Source: Microcella daejeonensis
GTDB taxonomy: Bacteria; Actinomycetota; Actinomycetes; Actinomycetales; Microbacteriaceae
NCBI RefSeq assembly: GCF_026625045.1
Contig: NZ_CP113089.1
Coordinates: forward strand, 310,001-374,000
DNA: 64,000 nucleotides
Direction: 5' to 3'
The position numbers and the translations under genes are program-made. Below the pieces are notes generated by a model, which saw nothing but the letters and a program-made list of their open reading frames with translations, searched no databases and was not told where the DNA came from. Shown piece after piece: positions 54,249 through 63,527 of the stretch (positions within the stretch are counted from its first letter, which is position 1; every line of letters starts with the position of its first letter).

Positions 54249-55841
54249 TCAGTTCTCGACGATGGTGATGGCGCGCATGAGATCGGCGTCGATCGCGGCG
54301 CCGACGCGCGCGAGCAGGGCGTCGGGCACGCGGTTGTCGACGGTGAGCACGCTCAGCGCCGGGCCGCCCGCGCGGTGGCGCGCGATCTGCATGCCGGCGA
54401 TGTTTATGCTCGCCTCGCCGAACTCCTTGCCGTAGACCGCGACGATGCCGGGTCGGTCGGTGTAGAGCATGACGATGAGGTGCTCGGCCATCGGCACCTC
54501 GACGTCGTAGCCGTTGATGGCGACGATCTTCTGCGCCTGCTTCGCTCCGACGAGGGTGCCCGAAACGCTCAGCTGGGTGCCGTCGGCGAGCGCGCCGCGG
54601 ATGGTGAGCAGGTTGCGGTACTCCTCGCTCGTCGCCTCGGTCAGCAGGCGCACGGCCACTCCGCGCTGCTCGGCGAGCAGGGGCGCGTTGACGTAGCTGA
54701 CCTGCTCGCTCGAGATGCTGCTGAAGATGCCCTTGAGGGCGGCGAGCTTGAGCACGCCGACGTCGTGCGCCGTGATCTCGCCGCGCACCTCGACGTCGAT
54801 GCTCGCGAAGGGGTGGTCGGCGAGGCCGGCGAAGACCTGGCCGAGCTTCTCCATGAGCGGGATGCCCGGACGCACGCTCGGGTCGATGACGCCGCCCGCG
54901 ACGTTGACCGCATCGGGCACGAGCTCGCCGTCCAGCGCGAGGCGCACCGAGCGGGCGACCGAGACGCCCGCCTTCTCCTGCGCCTCATCCGTCGAGGCGC
55001 CGAGGTGGGGGGTGAGCTGGATGCCCGGGGCCCCGATGAGGGGCGAGCCGACGGGGGGCTCGCTGACGAAGACGTCGAGGCCGGCGCCCGCGATGCGGCC
55101 GGCGACGAGGGCCTCGTGCAGGGCATCCTCGTCGATGATGCCGCCGCGGCTGGCGTTGACGATGCGCAGGGACGGCTTGGCCTTCGCGAACTGCGCCGCG
55201 CCGATGAGACCGGTGGTCTCGGCCGTCTTCGGGATGTGGATGGTGATGAAGTCGCTGCGCTCCATGAGCTCGTCGAGGCTCAGCAGGGTGACGCCGAGCT
55301 GCTGCGCGCGGGCCGGCGGCACGAAGGGGTCGTAGCCGACGAGCTCGACGCCGAAGCCGGCGAGGCGCTGGGCCACGAGGGTGCCGATGCGGCCGAGGCC
55401 GACGATGCCGACCGTCTTCTCGTAGAGCTCGACGCCGGTGAAGGCGGAGCGCTTCCACTCCCCCGCCTTCATGGAGGTGTCGGCGGCGGGGATGTGGCGC
55501 GAGAGCGCGAGCAGGTGCCCGACGGCGAGCTCGGCGGCCGAGACGACGTTCGAGGTGGGGGCGTTGACGACCATGACGCCCGCGGCCGTGGCGGCCTTGA
55601 CGTCGACGTTGTCGAGACCGACGCCCGCGCGGGCGACGACCTTGAGGCCGGTGCCGGCGGCGATCGCCTCGGCGTCGATCTGGGTCGCCGAGCGGATGAG
55701 CACGGCGTGCGCCTCGGCGAGCGCCGCGAGCAGCGCGGGCCGATCGGTGCCGTCGACGTGACGGATGTCGAAGTCGGGCCCGAGGGCGTCGACGGTGGCG
55801 GGCGACAGAACTTCGGCGATGAGCACGACCGGCTTGGTCAC
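54249..55841 (-). CDS. serA: D-3-phosphoglycerate dehydrogenase
   Basis: A 530-residue long-type SerA, first enzyme of serine synthesis. The NAD loop is VGIVGLGRIGTLVAQRLAGF (about residues 143-162), the catalytic histidine is in GIQLTPHLGASTDEAQEKAG (about residue 280), and the arginine motif is IVNASRGGIIDEDAL. A large intervening domain and a C-terminal ACT domain (residues 450-530, serine-binding) complete it. It ends 13 bases from the convergent XRE-cupin gene. Confidence 0.95.
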   Translation of the reverse strand: MTKPVVLIAEVLSPATVDALGPDFDIRHVDGTDRPALLAALAEAHAVLIRSATQIDAEAIAAGTGLKVVARAGVGLDNVDVKAATAAGVMVVNAPTSNVVSAAELAVGHLLALSRHIPAADTSMKAGEWKRSAFTGVELYEKTVGIVGLGRIGTLVAQRLAGFGVELVGYDPFVPPARAQQLGVTLLSLDELMERSDFITIHIPKTAETTGLIGAAQFAKAKPSLRIVNASRGGIIDEDALHEALVAGRIAGAGLDVFVSEPPVGSPLIGAPGIQLTPHLGASTDEAQEKAGVSVARSVRLALDGELVPDAVNVAGGVIDPSVRPGIPLMEKLGQVFAGLADHPFASIDVEVRGEITAHDVGVLKLAALKGIFSSISSEQVSYVNAPLLAEQRGVAVRLLTEATSEEYRNLLTIRGALADGTQLSVSGTLVGAKQAQKIVAINGYDVEVPMAEHLIVMLYTDRPGIVAVYGKEFGEASINIAGMQIARHRAGGPALSVLTVDNRVPDALLARVGAAIDADLMRAITIVEN

Positions 55842-55963
55842 AGGAGCGTCCTTACAGGGGGCACGAGAGTGCGGCGGGAGTCGCGGCGGCGATGACGCAG
55901 AGGGTGGTCGCGGTCGCCGCGCGGCAGTCGGGCGGCCGGTGCACCCAGGCTATCGCAGGCAGA

Positions 55964-56365
55964 ATGGCGGGCATGACGCCCGAGACGCCGGTCATCGCCG
56001 CCCGCATCGTGACCGCCGTGGTCTTCATCGCGATGGGCGCGCTGCACTTCGTGCCCGCGGCGGGTCGGGGCATGGCGGCGATCATCCCGCCCGGGATGCG
56101 CGGCCGCCCCTTCTCGGCGAAGACGCTCGTGCGGCTCACGGGCGTCGCCGAGATCGCGGGAGGCATGGGGCTGCTCCTCGAGCCGACGCGCGCCGCGGCC
56201 GGGATCGCCCTCGCGGTCTTCCTCGTCGCCGTCTTCCCGGCCAACGCCTACGCCGCGCGGCACCCCGAGCGCTTCGGGCGCATCGCCATCCCGTTCTGGC
56301 CGCGCCTGATCGGCCAGGTCGTGCTCATCGCGCTCGTGCTGTGGGTCGGCCTGTCGCCGGTCTGA
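55964..56365 (+). CDS. DoxX-like membrane protein
   Basis: A 133-residue protein with four membrane helices (ARIVTAVVFIAMGALHFV; VAEIAGGMGLLLEP; AGIALAVFLVAVFPANAY; LIGQVVLIALVLWVG) resembling DoxX. ATG 55964 or ATG 55973 could be the start; upstream TATCGC suggests a leaderless message from 55964. Function unknown. Confidence 0.77.
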   Translation: MAGMTPETPVIAARIVTAVVFIAMGALHFVPAAGRGMAAIIPPGMRGRPFSAKTLVRLTGVAEIAGGMGLLLEPTRAAAGIALAVFLVAVFPANAYAARHPERFGRIAIPFWPRLIGQVVLIALVLWVGLSPV

Positions 56366-56398
56366 GCGCTGCGCCGCCTGCGCCGCCTCCGCCGCGGG

Positions 56399-56812
56399 TC
56401 AGAATCCGCTGAGGCTCGCGGCCGTGGCGATGAGGCTGAGCCGCGTCGTCGCGATCACGGCGAGGGCCACGATGAGCACGAGCGTGAACCGCGTGACCGA
56501 CTGGCGGCGGGCGATGAGGATGCTCAGGCCGAAGATCAGCGGCGGCGCGACGACCCCGGCCACGAGCACCGCCCACGGCGTGCGGTCGGCGATGCCGAGC
56601 GCCTCGTACTGGGCCGGGAGCCCCACGAGGCTCGAGAGGCCGTCCCAGAGGAACCAGGCCACGAGCAGGCCGAGGAGCACGGCGACCGCCGCGCGGGCGG
56701 CGCCGAAGCGCGGGCGGGCGACGGGGCCGGCAGCGGCATCCGCCCCGGTGCTCCCGGCGGGGGCCGAGGCGGCGCGCGCGTCGTCGGGCAGCGGCGGCGG
56801 GGCGGCGGTCAT
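56399..56812 (-). CDS. Membrane protein of unknown function
   Basis: A 137-residue protein with a disordered, alanine/proline-rich N terminus and three to four membrane helices (AAVAVLLGLLVAWFLWDGL; AVLVAGVVAPPLIFGLSILI; FTLVLIVALAVIATTRLSLI). ATG 56812 overlaps the stop of the next gene upstream as ATGA. I recognise no family. Confidence 0.75.
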   Translation of the reverse strand: MTAAPPPLPDDARAASAPAGSTGADAAAGPVARPRFGAARAAVAVLLGLLVAWFLWDGLSSLVGLPAQYEALGIADRTPWAVLVAGVVAPPLIFGLSILIARRQSVTRFTLVLIVALAVIATTRLSLIATAASLSGF

Positions 56813-57282
56813 GCGAGCACTCCGAGGAGGAAGGGCCACGGCACGAGCACGAGCGTGCCGAGGGCGAGCCAGCCGAGGCGCGCGGCGGGGCGGCCGTCGC
56901 GGGTGAGGGCGATCGTCGTCGCGAACCAGAGCGCCGAGGCGATGATCGCGAGGAACTCGCCGAACTGGTACATGATCTCGATGAGCAGGGTCGGGCCGGT
57001 GAGCGACAGCAGCTGGATCCCGAGGATCCACCCGACGGAGTACATGAGGTAGACGCCGGCGAGGATGCCCGTGGCGAGGGTGATCGCCGTGCGGCGTCGA
57101 TCGCCCGGGGCGCGGCCGGCCGCGAGGGCCGGATCGGCGTCGCCGTCGGCGCCCGCGCCGGATCCTCCCGCGGACCGCTCATCGGGGTCGAGGTCGTCGA
57201 GCTCGTCGCGGCCCGGGTCGACGTAGCTCGCGTCGGCCTCGTCGCCCCAGCTCAGGGCATCGTCGGGGCGGTCGGAGCTCAT
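56809..57282 (-). CDS. Membrane protein of unknown function
   Basis: A 157-residue protein. About 60 acidic residues (DEADASYVDPGRDELDDLDP) precede three membrane helices (AITLATGILAGVYLMYSVGW; MYQFGEFLAIIASALWFATT; LALGTLVLVPWPFLLGVLA). It is translationally coupled to the downstream membrane-protein gene and divergent from the MoeB-like gene. No family recognised. Confidence 0.77.
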   Translation of the reverse strand: MSSDRPDDALSWGDEADASYVDPGRDELDDLDPDERSAGGSGAGADGDADPALAAGRAPGDRRRTAITLATGILAGVYLMYSVGWILGIQLLSLTGPTLLIEIMYQFGEFLAIIASALWFATTIALTRDGRPAARLGWLALGTLVLVPWPFLLGVLA

Positions 57283-57323
57283 GGGATCAGCCTACCGAGG
57301 CCCGACGGTGCGAGACTGCGGGG

Positions 57324-58469
57324 GTGATCGATGCCGCCCTGTACGCGCGACAGCTCGCCCTGCCGGGCTTCGAGCCCCGCTCCCAGCAGAGTCTCGCCGC
57401 CGCGCGCGTGCTCGTCATCGGCGCCGGCGGGCTCGGCAGCGCCGTGCTGCCCGCCCTCGCGGCGGCCGGCGTCGGCACGATCGGCATCATCGACGACGAC
57501 GTCGTCGAGCGATCCAACCTGCACCGTCAGACGGTGCACACCGCCGCCGACGTCGGGCGGCGGAAGGTCGACTCGGCGGCCGAGCGGCTTCTCGCGCTCG
57601 CGCCGCATGCGGCGGTCATCCGGCACGTCGAGCGGTTCGCGGGCCCGACCGCGCTCGCCCTCGCCGGCGACTACGACCTGCTCGTCGACGGCAGCGACAC
57701 CTTCGCGACGCGCTACCTCGCCGACGACGTCGCCGTGCTCACGGGGATCCCCCTCGTGTGGGGCGCGGTGCTCGCCTACGGCGGGCAGGCGGGCGTCGGT
57801 CGCCTCGCGGGCGGCCCCGGCTACCGCGACCTGTTCCCGAGCCCTCCCCCGCCCGAGACGGTCGTCGACTGCGCGCGGGGCGGCGTGCTGCCCACGGTCT
57901 GCGGCGTCATCGGCTCGATCATGGCGACCGAGGTGCTCAAGATCATCACGGGCATCGGCAGCCCGCTCGCGGGACGGGTGACGACCTACGACGCGCTGAC
58001 CGGCGGCTTCCGCGAGCTGGCCTACGAGGCCGACCCCGCAGCGGAGCCGATCACGGGGCTCATCGACTACGCGGTGTTCTGCGGACTCGGCCCGGCGGGC
58101 TCGTCATCGGCCGAGACCGATCCCGATTCCGATTCCGACGACGGCCGCGACGAGCTGACCGCGCCCGAGCTCGCCGCCCGCCTCGCCGCCCCCGGCGCCG
58201 CCGAGGAGGTGCAGCTCGTGGACGTGCGGGAGGAATGGGAGTTCGCGATCGGCAGCATCCCGGGCGCGCTCCTGATGCCCCTCGGCCGCCTGACGGACGA
58301 GCTCGCCGGGCTCGACCCGGCCCGGCCCGTCATCGCGTACTGCCACCACGGAATCCGCTCGCGCACGGCGCTGCGCCTGCTGCACGACGCCGGGTTCCGC
58401 GCGCAGCACCTCGCGGGGGGCATCGAGGCCTGGTCGGTGCAGGTCGATCCCGCGGTCGCCCGGTACTGA
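57324..58469 (+). CDS. moeB: MoeB/ThiF-type adenylyltransferase with C-terminal rhodanese domain
   Basis: A 381-residue protein. The E1-like domain (residues 1-240) has the ATP loop LVIGAGGLGSAVLPALAAAG and the Asp/Arg pattern DDDVVERSNLHRQT; the cysteine region is VVDCARGGVLPTVCGVIGS. After an acidic linker (DPDSDSDDGRDE) the rhodanese part has the active-site cysteine in YCHHGIRSRTALRLL. It should activate MoaD or ThiS C-termini and supply sulfur. Next to moeA, moaC, moaE and moaD, a molybdopterin role is most likely. It starts at GTG 57324. Confidence 0.9.
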   Translation: MIDAALYARQLALPGFEPRSQQSLAAARVLVIGAGGLGSAVLPALAAAGVGTIGIIDDDVVERSNLHRQTVHTAADVGRRKVDSAAERLLALAPHAAVIRHVERFAGPTALALAGDYDLLVDGSDTFATRYLADDVAVLTGIPLVWGAVLAYGGQAGVGRLAGGPGYRDLFPSPPPPETVVDCARGGVLPTVCGVIGSIMATEVLKIITGIGSPLAGRVTTYDALTGGFRELAYEADPAAEPITGLIDYAVFCGLGPAGSSSAETDPDSDSDDGRDELTAPELAARLAAPGAAEEVQLVDVREEWEFAIGSIPGALLMPLGRLTDELAGLDPARPVIAYCHHGIRSRTALRLLHDAGFRAQHLAGGIEAWSVQVDPAVARY

Positions 58470-58478
58470 GGCATCGCG

Positions 58479-59009
58479 ATGACCGACGCGACCGCGACCG
58501 CGACCCGCACCATCGAGCTGGTGCACCTCCTCGCCTCCCCGCTGCACCGGTACGAGGGGCGACCCGGCGACGGGGCCCTGCCGGCCGTCGGCGAGGAGCT
58601 GCACGAGCGGCTCGAACTGCGCGAGGGCCTCGGCATCGTCGGCGACCGCCACTTCGGGCACCGCGCGCACGCCGATGCCGCCGTCACCCTGCTCGCGATG
58701 GAGACCGTCGACGAGCTCGCCGAGCGCTACGCCCTCGAGCCGGAGGCCGTCGCCCGGCGGGCGCGGCGCAACATCCTCACCCGCGGTCTCGACGTCGACG
58801 CGCTGCGCGGCGCGATCATCCGGCTCGACACGGGTCACGGCGAGGTCGTGCTGCGCGCCACGCGCCCCGCGAACCCCTGCGCATGGATGGATGCCGAGCT
58901 CGCGCCCGGCGCCTTCCGAGCCCTGCGGGGCCGCGGCGGCATGCGGTGCGCCGTGCTCTCGAGCGGCGTCCTCCGCCGCGGTCAGGCGACCTGCACGACC
59001 ACGCCGTGA
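58479..59009 (+). CDS. MOSC-domain protein
   Basis: A 176-residue protein. MOSC-like signatures are VHLLASPLHRYEGRPGDG at the N terminus, LGIVGDRHFGHRAHADAAVT in the first third, and the conserved cysteine in ANPCAWMDAELAPGAFRALR. MOSC domains act in sulfur or molybdenum-cofactor chemistry. It follows the MoeB-like gene by nine bases. Its end overlaps the convergent oxidoreductase gene by 28 bases. Confidence 0.85.
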   Translation: MTDATATATRTIELVHLLASPLHRYEGRPGDGALPAVGEELHERLELREGLGIVGDRHFGHRAHADAAVTLLAMETVDELAERYALEPEAVARRARRNILTRGLDVDALRGAIIRLDTGHGEVVLRATRPANPCAWMDAELAPGAFRALRGRGGMRCAVLSSGVLRRGQATCTTTP

Positions 59010-60640
59010 TACCCCTCGGCGCCGTCGGGCGCCACGGGCACCTGCTGGGAGCGCTGCGTCATGCCGGCCGTGTCGGTGGCCCGCACCTCGAGCATGTGCG
59101 ACCCGGGCGTCGCCTCCCACTCGTAGACCCACTGGCGCCAGGTGTCGATCGAGATGGCATCGGCGAGCCGGGCGGGGGCCCACGGCCCCCCATCCACCCG
59201 CACCTCGACGCGCTCGATGCCGGTGTGCTGCGCCCAGGCGATGCCCGCGACCGCGACCGTGCCCTGGCCGACGGAGGAGAACGATCGCGGCACGTCGATG
59301 CGCGAGTGCGTCTTGACGGGGCCGCGCTCCGACCAGCCGCGCGTGCTCCAGTAGGCGAGGTCGGCGTCGAAGCGCGTGACCTTCAGCTCGACGACCCACT
59401 TCGTCGCGGAGACGAAGCCGTAGAGGCCCGGCACGACCATGCGCACGGGGAACCCGTGCTCGAGCGGCAGGGGCTCGCCGTTCATGCCGATCGCGAGCAG
59501 GGCATCCCGATCGGGGTCGGTCAGCACGTCGAGGGGCGTGCTCGCCGTCCAGCCGTCCTGGCTGCGGGAGAGCACCATGTCGGCCTCGGGCAGCGGGCGC
59601 GCCATCGCGAGCACGTCGCGGATGGGGTGGCCGAGCCAGAGCGCGTTGCCGGTGAGGTCGCCGCCGACCTCGTTCGAGACGCACATGAGGGTCACGTACG
59701 ACTCCTGCAGCGGCATCGCGGCGAGCTCGTCCCAGCCGATCTCGATCTCCTGCTCGACGAGGCCGGTGACGCGCAGGCGCCACTGGCTCGCATCGATGGC
59801 CGGCACCTGCAGCGCCGTGTCGATGCGGTAGAAGTCGGCGTTCGGGGTGACGAGGGGCGTGATGCCGGGCACGTCGAGCGCGGTGCCGTTCGCGAGCGGG
59901 GCGGCGGGGGTCGCGGCGGCGGGCAGCACGATCGCATCGCGGGCGCGCTGCGCCATCGCGGTGGCGGAGGCGATCGCGCGCGAGCCGAGCCCGACGACGG
60001 CCGCACCGACGGCGGTGGCGGTGAGCATGCCGAGGAACCCGCGGCGGCCGACGTCGGCGGGGGTGCGGGAGGCGGGGCTCGTGCGGGCGGGCGGCGCGGC
60101 CGTGGCGGTGACGCCCGGGGCGAACGGGCCCTGCGAGCGACCCGACGCCGAGGCGACGGGGGCGGCGGTCGTTGCGACGGGCGGGGCGGCGGGCGCCTCC
60201 GCCCAGACCTGGAGCCGGGCGGTGAGCAGGCGGAGCACGAGCACCCCGACGACGAAGCCCACGGCGGTCGGCACGGCCCAGAGCCCGGTCGCCTCTGCGC
60301 GGGTGAGCACGGCGACGAGGGCGACCATGCCGACGACGCCGACCGTCACGGCGCCCCACGGCGGGCGGCGGCGCTCGAGGAGGCCGGCGATGACGGCGAG
60401 CACGGCCACGAGCAGGCCGACGATGAGGAGCAGCACGAGCTTGTCGTTGATGCCGAACAGCGCGATCATCAGGTCTTTGAGCCACGGGGGCGCGAGGTCG
60501 ATCGCGAGGGCGCCGACCGCGAGCACCGGACTGCTCGCCGGGGCGAGCAGGAGCGCGAGCAGCTCCGTCGACGCGAGCGCCGCGGCCGCGGCGACGATGC
60601 CGACGACGGCGGCCCAGACGGTGCGTGCGCGTGCGGTCAT
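58982..60640 (-). CDS. Sulfite-oxidase-family molybdopterin enzyme with N-terminal membrane domain
   Basis: A 552-residue protein. Four membrane helices lie in residues 1-140. A proline/alanine linker leads to an internal twin-arginine motif (GRRGFLGMLTATAVG, arginines at 199-200) and a fifth hydrophobic stretch, then the molybdopterin domain (residues 250-440), with the molybdenum-ligand cysteine at 320 in TLMCVSNEVGGDL and the asparagine-rich pocket after it, and a Mo-co dimerisation-type domain (residues 445-552). No heme domain is seen. It is presumably extracytoplasmic and membrane-anchored. Confidence 0.9.
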   Translation of the reverse strand: MTARARTVWAAVVGIVAAAAALASTELLALLLAPASSPVLAVGALAIDLAPPWLKDLMIALFGINDKLVLLLIVGLLVAVLAVIAGLLERRRPPWGAVTVGVVGMVALVAVLTRAEATGLWAVPTAVGFVVGVLVLRLLTARLQVWAEAPAAPPVATTAAPVASASGRSQGPFAPGVTATAAPPARTSPASRTPADVGRRGFLGMLTATAVGAAVVGLGSRAIASATAMAQRARDAIVLPAAATPAAPLANGTALDVPGITPLVTPNADFYRIDTALQVPAIDASQWRLRVTGLVEQEIEIGWDELAAMPLQESYVTLMCVSNEVGGDLTGNALWLGHPIRDVLAMARPLPEADMVLSRSQDGWTASTPLDVLTDPDRDALLAIGMNGEPLPLEHGFPVRMVVPGLYGFVSATKWVVELKVTRFDADLAYWSTRGWSERGPVKTHSRIDVPRSFSSVGQGTVAVAGIAWAQHTGIERVEVRVDGGPWAPARLADAISIDTWRQWVYEWEATPGSHMLEVRATDTAGMTQRSQQVPVAPDGAEGYHGVVVQVA

Positions 60641-60751
60641 AGCCCGAGGCTACGCATCGATCGCTGGGGGTGCCGTGCGCAAACCTTTCCGATTCCTTAC
60701 GAGCCGACCGCCCCCGCTCCCCCGCATCGGGCGAGGGCGATACTGAGGGGC

Positions 60752-62002
60752 ATGAGCCAGCCCCCCGCTCCCGCCGAGCATCCCGTCGACGGGCCGTCGC
60801 CGCGCCGCAGCGTCGAGGAGCACCGTCGCGCCGTCGCCGCCCTGCTCGCCTCGGCGCCCGCCTCCCCGGCCGAGACCGTGCCGCTCTCCGCGGCGCTCGG
60901 GCGCGTGACCGCCGTCGCCATCGCGTCGCCCGTCGACCTGCCGCTGTTCCGCAACTCCCAGATGGACGGCTACGCCGTGCGCGCGGCCGACGTCGCGGCC
61001 GCCCGGGCCGGTGCCGTCGTCGAGCTCCCCGTCGTCGGGGTGATCGCGGCCGCCGCGGGCGAGGTCGCGCCCCTGCCCCCGGGCACCGCGGCGCGCATCA
61101 TGACCGGGGCGCCCGTGCCCGCGGGCGCCGATGCGATCGTGCCGGTCGAGGACACCGCGGCGGGAGCGGATCCGACGACGGTCGTCGTACGCCGGGCCCG
61201 CGGCGTCGGCGAGTACGTGCGCGAGCGGGGGGACGATCTGCGCGCGGGCACCGAGCTGCTGGCGGCGGGCATCCGTCTGTCGTCCCGGCACATCGCGGCG
61301 CTCGCGGCGGCCGGCATCGGGCAGGTCGCCGTGCGACCCCGCGCACGGGTCGCGGTCATCACGACGGGGGCCGAGCTCGTCGCCCCCGGCACGGCTCCCG
61401 GCCCCGGGCAGGTGCACGACGCCAACGGCCCGGCCCTCGCGGCCGCGGTCACCGAGGCGGGCGCGATCGTGAGCGTGCAGAGCCGCGTCAGCGACGACCC
61501 CGAGGCGCTGCGGGAGGTGCTGGATGCCGCCGCCGCCGTGAGCGACGTCATCCTCACCTGCGGCGGCATCTCGAAGGGCGACTTCGAGGTGGTGCGCGCC
61601 GTGCTCGAACCGCTCGGGGCCTGGGTCGGATCGGTCGCCATGCAGCCCGGCGGCCCCCAGGCGACCGCCGTGCACCGGGGCGTGCCCGTCGTCTGCGCGC
61701 CGGGCAACCCCGTGAGCGCGCAGCTCTCGTTCGAGCTCTTCGTCGCTCCGCCGCTGCGCGAGGCCGCCGGCCTGCCCGCGGCGGCGCGCGAGCGGCGGAC
61801 GCTCACGCGCGAGCTGCGCTCGCTGCCCGGCGTCGTGCAGCTGCTGCGCGCCCGCGCCGTCGACGGCGGCCGCATCGAGCCCGTCGCGGGCCCCGGCTCT
61901 CACCTGGTGGCGGCGATGGCCCGCGCCGATCGCATCATCGAGGTGCCGGCCGAGATCGACCGGCTGGACGCGGGCGACGAGGTGCGAGCATGGGTGCTGT
62001 GA
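60752..62002 (+). CDS. moeA: Molybdopterin molybdenumtransferase MoeA
   Basis: A 416-residue enzyme inserting molybdenum into adenylylated molybdopterin. The signatures are LFRNSQMDGYAVRAADV (about residues 66-82), GTAARIMTGAPVPAGADAIV (about residues 111-130) and TCGGISKGDFEVVRAVLE (about residues 269-286). ATG 60752 is close to a TACTGA box. It is coupled to moaC-mogA by GTGA. It is divergent from the oxidoreductase gene that needs the cofactor. Confidence 0.95.
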   Translation: MSQPPAPAEHPVDGPSPRRSVEEHRRAVAALLASAPASPAETVPLSAALGRVTAVAIASPVDLPLFRNSQMDGYAVRAADVAAARAGAVVELPVVGVIAAAAGEVAPLPPGTAARIMTGAPVPAGADAIVPVEDTAAGADPTTVVVRRARGVGEYVRERGDDLRAGTELLAAGIRLSSRHIAALAAAGIGQVAVRPRARVAVITTGAELVAPGTAPGPGQVHDANGPALAAAVTEAGAIVSVQSRVSDDPEALREVLDAAAAVSDVILTCGGISKGDFEVVRAVLEPLGAWVGSVAMQPGGPQATAVHRGVPVVCAPGNPVSAQLSFELFVAPPLREAAGLPAAARERRTLTRELRSLPGVVQLLRARAVDGGRIEPVAGPGSHLVAAMARADRIIEVPAEIDRLDAGDEVRAWVL

Positions 62003-63018
62003 ACGATCGACCCGGCCTCAGCCACCTCGACTCCGACGGCAGGGCCCGCATGGTCGACGTCGGGGCCAAGCCCGTGACCGCGCGCGTCGCCACGGCGAGC
62101 GCCCGCTACCGCACCCGCCCCGACGTGATCGCACTCGTGCGCGGCGACGGGCTGCCGAAGGCCGACGTGCTCGCCACCGCCCGGCTCGCCGGCATCGGCG
62201 GGGCGAAGCGCACGAGCGAGCTCATCCCGCTGTGCCATCCGCTGCCCCTCGACGCGGTGTCGGTCGACTTCGTGCTCGAGCGGTCGAGCATCCTCATCAC
62301 GGCCACGGCCCGCACGACCGGCCGCACGGGCGTCGAGATGGAGGCCCTCACGGCCGTCGCCGTCGCCGGCCTCACCCTGCACGACATGGTCAAGGCGGTG
62401 GATGCGCACGGCTCGCTCACCGAGGTGCGCCTCGAGGCGAAGACCGGCGGGCGCAGCGGCGACTGGATGCGCGACCCCGAGCCCGTCGACGAGGCGGCCC
62501 CGACGACCGCCGTCGACGGCGCGACTCCGGCGGCCGCCGCCGTCCGGGCGCGCACCGCGGCCGTGCTCGTCTCCTCGACCCGCGCCGCCGCGGGCACCCG
62601 CCCCGACGAGACCGGACCGCTCATCGCCGCCTGGTTCGCCGAGCACGGCTGCGCCGTCGACGGCGTGACCGTCGTGGCCGACGCAGTGATCGGCGACGCG
62701 CTCGATGCCGCGCTCGCCACCGCCCCTGCCGTCATCGTGGTGACCGGCGGCACGGGCGTCGGGCCCGACGACCGCACACCCGAGGCCATCGCCGCGCGCA
62801 TCGACACCGCGCTGCCCGGCATCGCCGAGGCCGTGCGCGCCCGCGGTCTCGCCGCCACCCCCACCGCGGCACTCAGCCGCGGCGTCGCGGGCATCGCGCG
62901 CGGCACCGTCGTGATCGCCCTCCCCGGCTCGACCGGCGGGGTGCGCGACGGGCTCACCGTGCTCGACGGCCTGCTCGACCACCTCCTCGACCAGCTCGCC
63001 GGCGGCGACCATGGCTGA
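61999..63018 (+). CDS. Bifunctional MoaC-MogA/MoaB fusion
   Basis: A 339-residue fusion. Residues 1-155 are MoaC, cyclic pyranopterin monophosphate synthase (RPGLSHLDSDGRARMVDVGA; GAKRTSELIPLCHPLPLD; GVEMEALTAVAVAGLTLHDM). After a 20-residue alanine-rich linker come MogA/MoaB adenylyltransferase motifs (VIVVTGGTGVGPDDRTPEAI; VIALPGSTGGVRDGLTV). Such fusions are known in actinobacteria. I use GTG 61999, which overlaps the moeA stop; ATG 61990 is an alternative. Confidence 0.92.
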   Translation: MNDRPGLSHLDSDGRARMVDVGAKPVTARVATASARYRTRPDVIALVRGDGLPKADVLATARLAGIGGAKRTSELIPLCHPLPLDAVSVDFVLERSSILITATARTTGRTGVEMEALTAVAVAGLTLHDMVKAVDAHGSLTEVRLEAKTGGRSGDWMRDPEPVDEAAPTTAVDGATPAAAAVRARTAAVLVSSTRAAAGTRPDETGPLIAAWFAEHGCAVDGVTVVADAVIGDALDAALATAPAVIVVTGGTGVGPDDRTPEAIAARIDTALPGIAEAVRARGLAATPTAALSRGVAGIARGTVVIALPGSTGGVRDGLTVLDGLLDHLLDQLAGGDHG

Positions 63019-63490
63019 TCCGACGGTCGACCGCCTCGGCTCTCAGACCGTCGGCACGAGCGAGCCCGAGCCCGCCGGTGACCGCGTGCTCGCCCGGGTG
63101 ACGGCCGAGCCGCTCGACGCCGCCGCGGTCGAGGCCTGGGTCGCCACGCGCGCCGACGGAGCGGTCGTGACCTTCCGCGGCGTCGTGCGCGACCACGACC
63201 ACGGCCAGGCCGTGACCGGGCTCGAGTACCAGGCGCATCCCGAGGCCGAGGCCCTGCTCGCGCAGACCTGCGCCCGGGCGAGCGCGCGCACGGGCCTGCG
63301 CATCGCCGCCGCGCACCGCGTCGGCCCGCTCGCCATCGGCGACCTCGCGCTCGTCGCCGCGGTCGCCTCCCCGCACCGCGCCGACTCCTTCGCCGCCCTC
63401 GCCGCGCTCATCGACGCGATCAAGTCCGAGGTGCCGATCTGGAAGCGCCAGCACCTGGCCGACGGCGCGACGGAGTGGGTCGGGCTCTAG
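63011..63490 (+). CDS. moaE: Molybdopterin synthase large subunit MoaE
   Basis: A 159-residue MoaE. The key parts are AVVTFRGVVRDHDHGQAVTG (about residues 52-71), AHRVGPLAIGDLALVAAVAS (about residues 100-119) and the active-site lysines in DAIKSEVPIWKRQHLADG (about residues 137-154). It transfers sulfur from thiocarboxylated MoaD to the precursor. ATG 63011 overlaps moaC-mogA by eight bases. moaD is convergent just downstream. Confidence 0.94.
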   Translation: MADPTVDRLGSQTVGTSEPEPAGDRVLARVTAEPLDAAAVEAWVATRADGAVVTFRGVVRDHDHGQAVTGLEYQAHPEAEALLAQTCARASARTGLRIAAAHRVGPLAIGDLALVAAVASPHRADSFAALAALIDAIKSEVPIWKRQHLADGATEWVGL

Positions 63491-63527
63491 GCGCGACGAC
63501 CCCGCACCGGGTCGCGGCGCGCGCCGG

